In this document: piece after piece, positions 1-5,149 of the stretch
Position numbering within the stretch: position 1 is the stretch's first letter
Layout: each line of letters opens with the position of its first letter
Assembly: GCA_903873095.1 (NCBI GenBank)
Contig: CAIQMU010000014.1
Span: 1 to 6,107 of the forward strand
Direction: 5' to 3'
DNA: 6,107 nt
Origin: an uncultured bacterium
GTDB lineage: Bacteria > Patescibacteriota > Minisyncoccia > Phycocordibacterales > UBA1006
Translations under genes and position numbers: made by a program
Notes under the pieces: generated by a model
Told to the model about the DNA's origin: nothing
What the model saw: only the letters and a program-made list of their open reading frames with translations
The model's database searches: none

Positions 1-648
1 ACAAAAAGTCCCCTATTTCAACGATTTATATCTTTGATATGCAAAGGTGTCATAAATACGGCTGATGTTGTTTATTCCGAAGGTAAATTTTTTAGTCACC
101 AACAGGATATGAAGAATTTAGTTCCCAAGGAGACGCAGGAGAGTTTCATCGGTGAGCTTGAAGCTGAAAGATTTATTTTCAAAAGTATTTTTGGTGATCC
201 AGATAAATATGGGACAGATAATTTAGCACTTGAGAAAGCAAAAGAGAAGGACTCAAGAAAAAGATACTGGTTTGATCACGAAAAAGGGGATACAAGGTTT
301 GGAAATGGTATCCAGAGCGAAAACGAAGAAATCAAAAGATTTTTTAAAGACAATCTCATTTATGATCTTACAGAATTAAGGCAAGACCACCCTGATCAAT
401 ATGCTAATATTGTTCGTGTTTTAAATTATAAGAGTGGTCAATTCTTGCAAGGATTACTTAATGAAAAAAACTTTGACTCGTTCCAAAGTATAGTCAAAAA
501 AGCATTTTTTGACCCTAAAAAATTGCACCCTTCACACCTACATTACAATTTTCAGTCAGAAAACTTATTAGACCAAGGAAAAGAGTTATTTGACGATCTT
601 CGAAGACGTTTTGAGGTTTTGTATCAGTTAACACAAGACATTTCTTAA
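1..648 (+). CDS. Unrecognised protein, 5' end outside window
   Basis: I do not recognise this protein. The frame is open from the first base, so the gene most likely starts upstream; an in-frame TTG at 34 is a possible but unsupported start, with no Shine-Dalgarno before it. About 215 residues are visible, soluble in character, rich in Lys, Glu, Asp, Phe and Tyr, with no membrane segment or signal peptide. Visible patches include RKRYWFDHEKGDTRFGNG in the middle, and a C-terminal half that looks helical and charged, ending DDLRRRFEVLYQLTQDIS. It stops with TAA 37 bp before the -35 box of the rplC promoter and no terminator hairpin is visible in between. Arginine codons are mostly AGA/AGG (7 of 10 from residue 12 on), unlike the ribosomal genes beside it. 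It occupies the place where rpsJ (S10) often precedes rplC. Coding status is fairly sure; function is unknown. Confidence 0.7.
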   Translation, partial: TKSPLFQRFISLICKGVINTADVVYSEGKFFSHQQDMKNLVPKETQESFIGELEAERFIFKSIFGDPDKYGTDNLALEKAKEKDSRKRYWFDHEKGDTRFGNGIQSENEEIKRFFKDNLIYDLTELRQDHPDQYANIVRVLNYKSGQFLQGLLNEKNFDSFQSIVKKAFFDPKKLHPSHLHYNFQSENLLDQGKELFDDLRRRFEVLYQLTQDIS

Positions 649-668
649 GTTGGATAATGTTGGATGTA
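649..668 (+). repeat. Tandem GTTGGAT repeat upstream of rplC promoter
   Basis: Two copies of GTTGGAT lie with a 10-bp period (649-655 and 659-665), starting right after the stop of the upstream gene and about 20 bp before the -35 box. A one-helical-turn period could suit a bound protein, but the repeat is short and may be chance. Confidence 0.3.
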
Positions 669-685
669 TAGAGCAGGCTTTTTTC

Positions 686-713
686 TTGACAAAAAACCAG
701 AATTTGCTACTAT
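686..713 (+). promoter_or_regulatory. Promoter of the rplC-rplD-rplW unit
   Basis: A perfect -35 box TTGACA (686-691) is followed after 16 bp by TACTAT (708-713). An extended -10 element, TGC, lies directly in front (705-707). This predicts a transcript start near 720 and a leader of about 90 nt before the rplC ATG. The rplB promoter shares the string TTTTCTTGAC and the TGCTA element, which supports both calls. Confidence 0.8.
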
Positions 714-739
714 AGTCCCGTTATTATTAATTAATTCAC

Positions 740-796
740 GTTGGGCGAAAAGGTCATTTTCAGCAAAGTTCCGCCAATAACAGGAACTTTCCCAAC
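740..796 (+). promoter_or_regulatory. Candidate three-way-junction leader RNA before rplC
   Basis: Between the predicted transcript start and the rplC ATG, three perfect stems nest as a three-way junction. P1 is GTTGGG (740-745) with CCCAAC (791-796). P2 is GAAAA (747-751) with TTTTC (757-761), loop GGTCA. P3 is AAAGTTCC (765-772) with GGAACTTT (783-790), loop GCCAATAACA. Junction linkers are one base, three bases and none, so P3 would stack on P1. The structure ends 13 nt before the ATG. The position suggests autogenous control by a ribosomal protein, as L4 does on the Escherichia coli S10 leader, but the shape is not one I recognise and the regulator is inferred only. Confidence 0.55.
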
Positions 797-809
797 CAAT
801 GAAAAACAT

Positions 810-1430
810 ATGAAATTTATTCTCGGTGAAAAAATCACCATGACACAATTTTTCGATTCAAAGGGTCGCGCGCAGGCTGCAACACTTGTATCTGTTACAC
901 CTTCTGTTATTACGCAAGTAAAAATGGCTGACAAAGACGGATATACTGCAGTACAGCTCGGATTCGGATCTCGAAAAGAAAAAAATATTGCCAAGGCTCA
1001 GATCGGCGCATGGAAAGACGGGCGGTTTAAGACAGTTCAGGAGTTCAGAATTACGCCGGACCAAGTATCAAATTATGTTGTAGGTACAACAGTAGATGCT
1101 TCAATCTTTTCTGCTGATGACACAATCCGTGTTACAGGAGTTTCAAAAGGTAAAGGATTCCAAGGTGTTGTAAAACGACACAACTTTGCCGGAGGTCCAC
1201 GTTCACACGGACAGAAACACTCTGAGCGTGAAGCCGGATCAATCGGTGGATCAGGAGGACGAGCCGGAGGACGTGTAGCAAAAGGTATGCGCATGGCAGG
1301 ACGAACAGGTTCAGACCGAATTACGGTTCGAAACTTGAAAGTTCTTGCGGTCGACACAACAACTAATACGTTGGTTATCAAAGGTGCTGTTCCAGGACGA
1401 AACGGAACACTTCTTGAAATCATCGGATAA
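810..1430 (+). CDS. rplC: 50S ribosomal protein L3 (uL3)
   Basis: L3 is an early-assembly protein of the large subunit that binds 23S rRNA and sends a long loop toward the peptidyl transferase centre. The product is 206 residues, normal for the family. It begins with the typical MKFILGEKITMTQFF and carries the family signature around residues 100-125, including KGKGFQGVVKRHNF. The loop follows with GPRSHGQKH, GSIGG and KGMRMAGRTG (about 129-167), and the usual KGAVPG is near the C-terminus. The ATG at 810 is chosen because the L3 N-terminus starts there; an in-frame TTG at 741 would add 23 residues with no L3 character, encoded by the structured leader. The central loop is Gly/Arg-rich, and the Gln seen in the E. 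coli loop QNQTPG is not obvious here. No Shine-Dalgarno is present. First gene of the L3-L4-L23 unit; one of 15 Arg codons is AGA. Confidence 0.97.
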   Translation: MKFILGEKITMTQFFDSKGRAQAATLVSVTPSVITQVKMADKDGYTAVQLGFGSRKEKNIAKAQIGAWKDGRFKTVQEFRITPDQVSNYVVGTTVDASIFSADDTIRVTGVSKGKGFQGVVKRHNFAGGPRSHGQKHSEREAGSIGGSGGRAGGRVAKGMRMAGRTGSDRITVRNLKVLAVDTTTNTLVIKGAVPGRNGTLLEIIG

Positions 1431-1441
1431 CAAGAATTTTT

Positions 1442-2197
1442 ATGGAAACTATTTCAACAAAACTCTATACCGTCAAAGGAAAAGAAGCAGGATCTGTTTC
1501 TCTTCCATCTGATATTTGGAATCTTCCTTGGAATGCCGATTTGGTTCACCAGGTAGTAACAGGTATGCAGTCAAATGCACGCGCAACAACTGCGAATGCA
1601 AAAGGACGTGGAGAAGTTTCAGGAGGAGGTAAAAAACCTTGGCGCCAAAAGGGAACAGGACGAGCTCGACACGGATCAACTCGTTCACCAATTTGGATCG
1701 GAGGAGGTACAACTCATGGACCTCTTGCTGATAAAAATTACGACAAGAAAATCAACAAGAAAATGCGCGCAAAGGCATTGTTTGTTGCACTTTCTGCAAA
1801 ACTTCGTGATAACCAAGTATTGTTCGTTGACTCACTTGGACTTGATGCAATCAAAACTAAAGATGCACAAAATGCATTGAACGGACTTGCGACAATTTCA
1901 GGATTTGAAACATTGAACACAAAGAAACACAACAACATTTTTGTTATCGTTCCTGGTAAAACAGAAACAATTTCAAAATCATTCCGAAACATTGCACATG
2001 CAACACTCGAGGATGTTCGCAATATCAACCCAGTTGATATCATGAACTACCGATACATTGTTGTTGCAAATCCGGAAGATGTGAACATTTCTCTTGCTTC
2101 AAAAATGAACAAGACTCCTAATGTTTCAAAAGCAAAAGCTCCTAAAGCTCCAGCTAAAAAGGTCGCAGCTAAAAAGGTAACCAAGAAAGCAAAATAA
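1442..2197 (+). CDS. rplD: 50S ribosomal protein L4 (uL4), long basic tail
   Basis: L4 is a large-subunit protein whose extended loop lines the peptide exit tunnel; in E. coli it also represses the S10 operon. The family's hallmark loop is present at about residues 45-95: RGEVSGGGKKPWRQKGTGRARHGS followed by RSPIWIGGG and THGP, shown here in parts. The globular fold continues to about residue 215. At 251 residues it is roughly 40 longer than usual, mostly because of a Lys/Ala/Pro-rich tail from about 219 (KAPKAPAKK, VAAKK, VTKKAK). The ATG is 11 nt after the rplC stop and has no Shine-Dalgarno. The stop is one base before the rplW ATG, so the three genes are surely co-transcribed. Because E. 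coli L4 is a repressor of its own operon, it is a natural first candidate ligand for the leader at 740-796; that is inference. Confidence 0.97.
   Translation: METISTKLYTVKGKEAGSVSLPSDIWNLPWNADLVHQVVTGMQSNARATTANAKGRGEVSGGGKKPWRQKGTGRARHGSTRSPIWIGGGTTHGPLADKNYDKKINKKMRAKALFVALSAKLRDNQVLFVDSLGLDAIKTKDAQNALNGLATISGFETLNTKKHNNIFVIVPGKTETISKSFRNIAHATLEDVRNINPVDIMNYRYIVVANPEDVNISLASKMNKTPNVSKAKAPKAPAKKVAAKKVTKKAK
2151..2178 (+). repeat. Short direct repeat encoding the L4 tail
   Basis: The 13-base unit CAGCTAAAAAGGT occurs at 2151-2163 and again at 2166-2178, a 15-bp period coding AKKVAAKKV. A shorter match, GCTAAAAAGG, recurs near 2220 in the rplW start region. This is low-complexity coding sequence, probably grown by slippage. 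Confidence 0.6.
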
Positions 2198-2198
2198 T

Positions 2199-2525
2199 AT
2201 GGCAACAAAAAAACAACTTGCTAAAAAGGCAGATGAAAAAGCAACACCAGTTGTAAAATCATCAAAAATTCTTGGTCCACGCGTAACTGAAAAAGCTGCG
2301 TATGCGACTGAAAAAAATGTTTTCGTGTTTAACGTTGCGATGACTGCAAACAAGATTGAAATTAAAAAAGCAATCAAGGATGCGTACAAAGTAACTCCGA
2401 CAGACGTAAACATTGTCGTCATGAAACCTCGTTCTGTCGTATTCCGCGGCAAGCCTGGAACACAGAAGGCGTTCAAGAAAGCGTATGTTACCTTGAAGAA
2501 GGGAGATACGATTGATTTGAATTAA
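2199..2525 (+). CDS. rplW: 50S ribosomal protein L23 (uL23)
   Basis: L23 sits at the exit of the ribosomal tunnel and docks trigger factor and the signal recognition particle. The 108-residue product shows the family core: KILGPRVTEKAAYATEKNVFVFNV (residues 23-46, given here as the typical SEK-like start), then the helix TANKIEIKKAIKDAYKV (49-65), VNIVVMKPR (70-78), and the final strand KKAYVTLKKGDTIDL. Residues 1-22 form a Lys/Ala-rich extension not seen in E. coli L23, which starts close to the core. The ATG follows the rplD stop by one base with no Shine-Dalgarno, so translation is likely coupled. It is the last gene of this transcription unit: a strong terminator begins within five bases of its stop. 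In the usual S10 order rplB would come next, but here it lies 2.7 kb away. Confidence 0.96.
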   Translation: MATKKQLAKKADEKATPVVKSSKILGPRVTEKAAYATEKNVFVFNVAMTANKIEIKKAIKDAYKVTPTDVNIVVMKPRSVVFRGKPGTQKAFKKAYVTLKKGDTIDLN

Positions 2526-2529
2526 CTTT

Positions 2530-2565
2530 AAAACAAAATTTCCCCGAAAGGGGATTTTTTGTTTT
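2530..2565 (+). terminator. Intrinsic terminator after rplW
   Basis: The stem TCCCC (2541-2545) pairs with GGGGA (2550-2554) around a GAAA tetraloop and is followed by six Ts. The arms extend further: AAAACAAAA (2530-2538) pairs with TTTTGTTTT (2557-2565) after a two-base mismatch. The A-rich left arm means it could also stop transcription from the other strand. It closes the L3-L4-L23 unit and separates it from the inserted genes. Confidence 0.9.
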
Positions 2566-2607
2566 CCACACAAATTTGATTAGTTTTTATTTTCAAGATT
2601 TTTTGCG

Positions 2608-2616
2608 TGCAATAAT
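2608..2616 (+). promoter_or_regulatory. Extended -10 box, likely leaderless start of hicB-like gene
   Basis: TGC (2608-2610) followed by AATAAT (2611-2616) is an extended -10 element. No good -35 lies at 16-18 bp. With normal spacing, transcription would begin at 2623, which is the A of the ATG, implying a leaderless mRNA. There is no Shine-Dalgarno. Confidence 0.45.
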
Positions 2617-2622
2617 TAAATT

Positions 2623-2844
2623 ATGAAACATAAAATCACGTTTGAGATTACATTTGAAGATGGTTGGTATACCGCTTCAGCTCTCGATTATGGAATTGTT
2701 ACTCAGGGACATACTTTTGAGGAGCTTGTAGAAAATGTTCAAGAAGCAACTTCATTATATTTGGAAGGTGAGGAATCAGAACTTACCAAGGAAAACGTTG
2801 AGATTTTTGGTGTTTTTGAGATTCCATTTATTTTTAATTTATAA
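2623..2844 (+). CDS. Orphan HicB-like antitoxin family protein
   Basis: This 73-residue protein matches the short HicB/UPF0150 fold (partial RNase H-like). It has a beta strand pair, FEITFEDGWYTASALDYGIV (residues 7-26), the turn TQGHTFEELVENVQEA that starts the long helix (about 27-42), SLYLEGE, and a last strand near VEIFGVFEIP. In two-gene HicAB systems HicB neutralises the mRNA interferase HicA. No HicA reading frame is present on either side: 97 nt separate it from rplW, and 149 nt from the methyltransferase ATG, both too short for one. It also lacks the C-terminal DNA-binding extension found in longer HicB proteins. It may be a leftover antitoxin, an anti-addiction module, or a protein with another role in this fold. 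It lies just after the rplW terminator and appears to have its own -10 box. Confidence 0.75.
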   Translation: MKHKITFEITFEDGWYTASALDYGIVTQGHTFEELVENVQEATSLYLEGEESELTKENVEIFGVFEIPFIFNL

Positions 2845-2863
2845 TTAATTTATCCTTGATTTG

Positions 2864-2869
2864 TATAAT
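2864..2869 (+). promoter_or_regulatory. Distal -10 box upstream of methyltransferase gene
   Basis: A perfect TATAAT at 2864-2869 would start transcription near 2876 and give a leader of about 118 nt carrying the nine-codon ORF and hairpin. The -35 region (about 2841-2846, ATAATT) is poor, and the surroundings are very AT-rich, so a chance match is possible. Confidence 0.4.
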
Positions 2870-2902
2870 AGAAATGGTCGAAAATAATTAGTTTACTTAT
2901 TT

Positions 2903-2941
2903 AAGGAGACTATGCGAAATTTTATGTGTAAAGACACATAA
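2903..2941 (+). CDS. Candidate nine-codon leader ORF with Shine-Dalgarno
   Basis: AAGGAG (2903-2908) stands three bases before ATG (2912-2914), which opens a nine-codon frame, MRNFMCKDT, ending TAA (2939-2941). This is the only clear Shine-Dalgarno in front of any start in the window; the real genes have none. The frame runs into the palindrome at 2919-2944, so a ribosome on it would melt that hairpin. The spacing is shorter than ideal and such a short frame can arise by chance. It might be a regulatory leader peptide for the methyltransferase gene. That is inference, and it may not be translated. Confidence 0.3.
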   Translation, partial: KETMRNFMCKDT

Positions 2942-2944
2942 AAT
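2919..2944 (+). promoter_or_regulatory. Perfect 11-bp-arm palindrome upstream of methyltransferase gene
   Basis: ATTTTATGTGT (2919-2929) and ACACATAAAAT (2934-2944) are exact inverted repeats around AAAG. As RNA this is an 11-bp hairpin; as DNA it is a two-fold symmetric operator-like site. There is no T-run after it, so it is not an intrinsic terminator. It lies 50 bp before the methyltransferase ATG. Many R-M systems control expression through a controller protein or the methyltransferase itself, and no controller gene is seen here, which makes this a candidate control site. Confidence 0.6.
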
Positions 2945-2981
2945 CAAACATGTCTGGACTAGTTTAAATAATTACTTGAAG

Positions 2982-2987
2982 TATAAT
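2982..2987 (+). promoter_or_regulatory. Proximal -10 box, likely leaderless start of methyltransferase mRNA
   Basis: A perfect TATAAT ends six bases before the ATG at 2994, so standard spacing places the transcript start on the A of that ATG. The best -35-like hexamer, TGGACT (2955-2960), is 21 bp away, too far for a classical promoter. The geometry matches that in front of the hicB-like gene. Confidence 0.45.
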
Positions 2988-2993
2988 ATTCCT

Positions 2994-4136
2994 ATGTTAA
3001 GAATTGCAACCGTTTTTAGTGGTATTGGAGCAATTGAACACGCTATTGAAAGACTTCATATTCCAAATGAGATTGTTTTTGCGTGTGATAATGATCCATT
3101 TGTTAAACAAAGCTTCTTTGCTAATCATGCAATTACAGAAGACCGATGGTTCGATAATGTTCAAAATATAGACGGCGGGCCTTTCAAGGGGAAAGTCGAT
3201 ATTCTTGTCGGAGGAAGTCCTTGCCAGTCATTCTCTCTTGTTGGAAAAAGAAGAGGATTTAAGGATGCCCGAGGAACATTGTTTTATGATTTTGCACGAT
3301 TAATTACAGAAATTCAACCGAAGGCTTTTATTTTCGAAAATGTCAAAGGTCTTCTTAGCCATGATAGTGGTAAGACATGGGAGGTTATACAAGCAACGTT
3401 TGAAGAATTAGGATATAATTTTCATTGGAAGATACTTAACGCAAGGAATTTTGGTATACCACAAAACAGAGAGCGTTTGTTTGTTATTGGTTTTAAAAAG
3501 AAAGTGAAATTCAGTTTTCCGGAACCAATTCCTTTGGAGTTGACCATGCAGAATCTTCTGGAGGATTATGTAGAAGAAAAGTATTATTTAGGTGAAAAAG
3601 GTATTTCATTTGTTACTAGTCAAAAGAATCTTGATAAGAGATATACACAGATAAATGGAGACATTGCTTTATGTCAAAAGGCAAATCAACAGTTCAATTG
3701 GCATGGTGACTTTATTCTTAATCCACCAAAAGATATCAGCGAAAAGTACTATCTTTCGGAAAAAGTTGCTAAGTATGTCCTATCATCAGGAACTAAGAAT
3801 TTTTATAGCGAACCAAAAACAGATCTAATTGTTGCTCGACCACTATTAGCCAGCATGCACAAAATGCATAGAGCTGGAGTAGATAACTATGTCACTAAAG
3901 GTGCTAAAATAAGAAAGTTAACTCCTAGGGAATGTCTCAGGCTCATGGGTTTTAGTGACAGTTTCAAAATCGTTGTGAGTGATACTCAAATGTATCGCCA
4001 GGCAGGTAATAGTATCGTTGTAAACGTTTTGATGGCAATTATGGGACAAGTATATCCACTTATTACGACTATGCCGCGTGTAAAAATAAAAATACCGAAT
4101 CGTTCAATAATTCGATTACAAGAATATGCAAAATAA
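2994..4136 (+). CDS. DNA (cytosine-5)-methyltransferase of a type II R-M system
   Basis: The enzyme transfers a methyl group from S-adenosylmethionine to C5 of cytosine in a short DNA site, protecting it from the partner nuclease. All main C5-methyltransferase motifs are present and intact in 380 residues: I, FSGIGA (8-13); IV, GGSPCQSFS (73-81) with catalytic Cys77; VI, ENV (115-117); VIII, QNRERLF (157-163); IX, RKLTPRECLRLMGF (307-320); X, QAGNSIVVNV (336-345). The target recognition region lies at about 175-300 and contains EKYYLGEK and EKYYLSEK, 55 residues apart. The site recognised cannot be read from sequence alone. ATG 2994 is preferred because it fits the -10 spacing; an in-frame TTG at 2976 would add six residues. 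The stop overlaps the nuclease start by 11 bases. Eleven of 20 Arg codons are AGA/AGG, unlike the ribosomal genes, which suggests transfer. Confidence 0.95.
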   Translation: MLRIATVFSGIGAIEHAIERLHIPNEIVFACDNDPFVKQSFFANHAITEDRWFDNVQNIDGGPFKGKVDILVGGSPCQSFSLVGKRRGFKDARGTLFYDFARLITEIQPKAFIFENVKGLLSHDSGKTWEVIQATFEELGYNFHWKILNARNFGIPQNRERLFVIGFKKKVKFSFPEPIPLELTMQNLLEDYVEEKYYLGEKGISFVTSQKNLDKRYTQINGDIALCQKANQQFNWHGDFILNPPKDISEKYYLSEKVAKYVLSSGTKNFYSEPKTDLIVARPLLASMHKMHRAGVDNYVTKGAKIRKLTPRECLRLMGFSDSFKIVVSDTQMYRQAGNSIVVNVLMAIMGQVYPLITTMPRVKIKIPNRSIIRLQEYAK

Positions 4137-5106
4137 GATAACAATTGAAGGGATAGAATATGAAATCATCGATCAAATTGACAGTGTTTCGATCGCTGAC
4201 AGTTTTGTATTAAAAAATAAAATAGGAATCGGTCACGGAGAAGCAAAACTTTACATAGGTTCACAAAATAGACAAACCGAATTTACCAATTTTTTCGGAG
4301 ATTTTACTCAAAAGGCCGTTTTCTTGAAAAAGGATTTTGTTGATTATCTTGACGATGCAAAATTCGAATATGAAGAACAAGAACAGGGATATCAAAAAGA
4401 TATTGCTGTGCATTGGGACGATTATAAGTCGGAGTCGTTGAGCCTTCAAGAAGTGGAACCATTTGTTATTTTTCAGCAGTGGGGACCAGAGGATAATGCT
4501 CGTTATTATATAAGTTCCAATGATCGCATTTGGAAATTTTTCAGGACGATCGTACTTCCGATTATTTCCCATCTGAGTATTTTAAAATTAAAAAATGAAC
4601 AAGAAGAAATACTTTTCTTATTTAGAATTACATTAGATTATTTTTTCAATAAGAATTATCATCCTGCAACTATCGAAAGGCAAGAGGAAAATATTGAACA
4701 CAATGCTTCTCTTCCAAAAGAGAAAAAAGAGAAACTTTTGCAGGCTCGGAAAGGTCAGGGTCAATATAGAAAAGATCTACTTGATGAGAAATCAGAATGT
4801 ATTATCACGAGAATAAATGACGAGAGGCTTTTGATTGCCAGTCATATAAAACCATGGAGTGTTTCTGATGAAAAGGAAAAAGTTGATCACTACAACGGAC
4901 TGGCATTATCCCCGACGTATGATCGAATGTTCGACCAGGGATTCATTTCATTTGAAGATGATGCGACAATTCTCATCTCGCCTTACATCTCACCGTTGAA
5001 CCTAAGAAAACTCAATCTTGTTCCTGATAAAAAATATGACATTCCAAATATCGATAAGAGGAAGGAGTATTTGAAATATCATCGCACTAATATATTTAAG
5101 GGGTAG
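4126..5106 (+). CDS. HNH restriction endonuclease, partner of the methyltransferase
   Basis: This 326-residue protein has a C-terminal HNH domain of the HNH_2-like type often found in restriction enzymes. The visible parts are RKGQGQYRKDLL (208-219), Cys225, ASHIKPW (238-244) with His240, YNGLALSP (256-263) with Asn257, TYDRMFDQGFISF (264-276) and a closing KEYLKYHRTNIF (313-324). The metal/catalytic set reads His240, Asn257 and, where the third His is common, Asp266 after Tyr265, so it may be an H-N-D variant. Residues 1 to about 200 match no family I can name and probably recognise the target site or form the dimer. The ATG lies inside the methyltransferase gene and overlaps it by 11 bases in another frame, indicating co-expression with methylase first. 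Nine of 14 Arg codons are AGA/AGG. It ends in TAG only 8 bp before the rplB promoter, with no terminator visible. A cleavage role is inferred from domain and context. Confidence 0.85.
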   Translation: MQNKITIEGIEYEIIDQIDSVSIADSFVLKNKIGIGHGEAKLYIGSQNRQTEFTNFFGDFTQKAVFLKKDFVDYLDDAKFEYEEQEQGYQKDIAVHWDDYKSESLSLQEVEPFVIFQQWGPEDNARYYISSNDRIWKFFRTIVLPIISHLSILKLKNEQEEILFLFRITLDYFFNKNYHPATIERQEENIEHNASLPKEKKEKLLQARKGQGQYRKDLLDEKSECIITRINDERLLIASHIKPWSVSDEKEKVDHYNGLALSPTYDRMFDQGFISFEDDATILISPYISPLNLRKLNLVPDKKYDIPNIDKRKEYLKYHRTNIFKG

Positions 5107-5114
5107 GGGTTTTC

Positions 5115-5143
5115 TTGACCAAAACAAAAAAATCTGCTAAGGT
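5115..5143 (+). promoter_or_regulatory. Private promoter of rplB
   Basis: TTGACC (5115-5120) is followed after 17 bp by TAAGGT (5138-5143) with an extended -10 TGC directly before it (5135-5137). The context TTTTCTTGAC, an A-rich spacer, TGCTA and then a CCC triplet repeats that of the rplC promoter. It predicts a start near 5150 and restores transcription of rplB, and presumably the genes after it, downstream of the inserted block. Confidence 0.7.
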
Positions 5144-5149
5144 ATCCCA

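Noticed and set aside
741..809. In-frame TTG at 741 as the rplC start.
   Set aside because: The added 23 residues lack L3 character, the canonical L3 N-terminus begins at ATG 810, and the stretch forms the structured leader.
1073..1423. Long reverse-strand open frames opposite rplC, rplD, rplW and rplB.
   Set aside because: They lie entirely opposite conserved ribosomal genes, read as low-complexity or compositionally odd proteins, and have no supported start signals.
1575..1880. Forward out-of-frame reading frame within rplD.
   Set aside because: It overlaps the best-conserved part of L4 in another frame and has no initiation signal.
2919..2944. The palindrome as an intrinsic terminator of the hicB-like gene.
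   Set aside because: The right arm is followed by a mixed sequence with no T-run, and the stem is AT-rich.
2897..2971. Outer inverted repeat TTATTTAA / TTAAATAA around the palindrome.
   Set aside because: Both arms are pure A/T in very AT-rich DNA, so an 8-bp match is expected by chance.
2976..2993. In-frame TTG at 2976 as the methyltransferase start.
   Set aside because: It would place the TATAAT box inside the coding region and has no Shine-Dalgarno; ATG 2994 sits just before motif I as is usual. It is not fully excluded.
2845..2993. A HicA toxin gene beside the HicB-like gene.
   Set aside because: The gaps on both sides are too short for a HicA frame and neither strand codes a HicA-like peptide.
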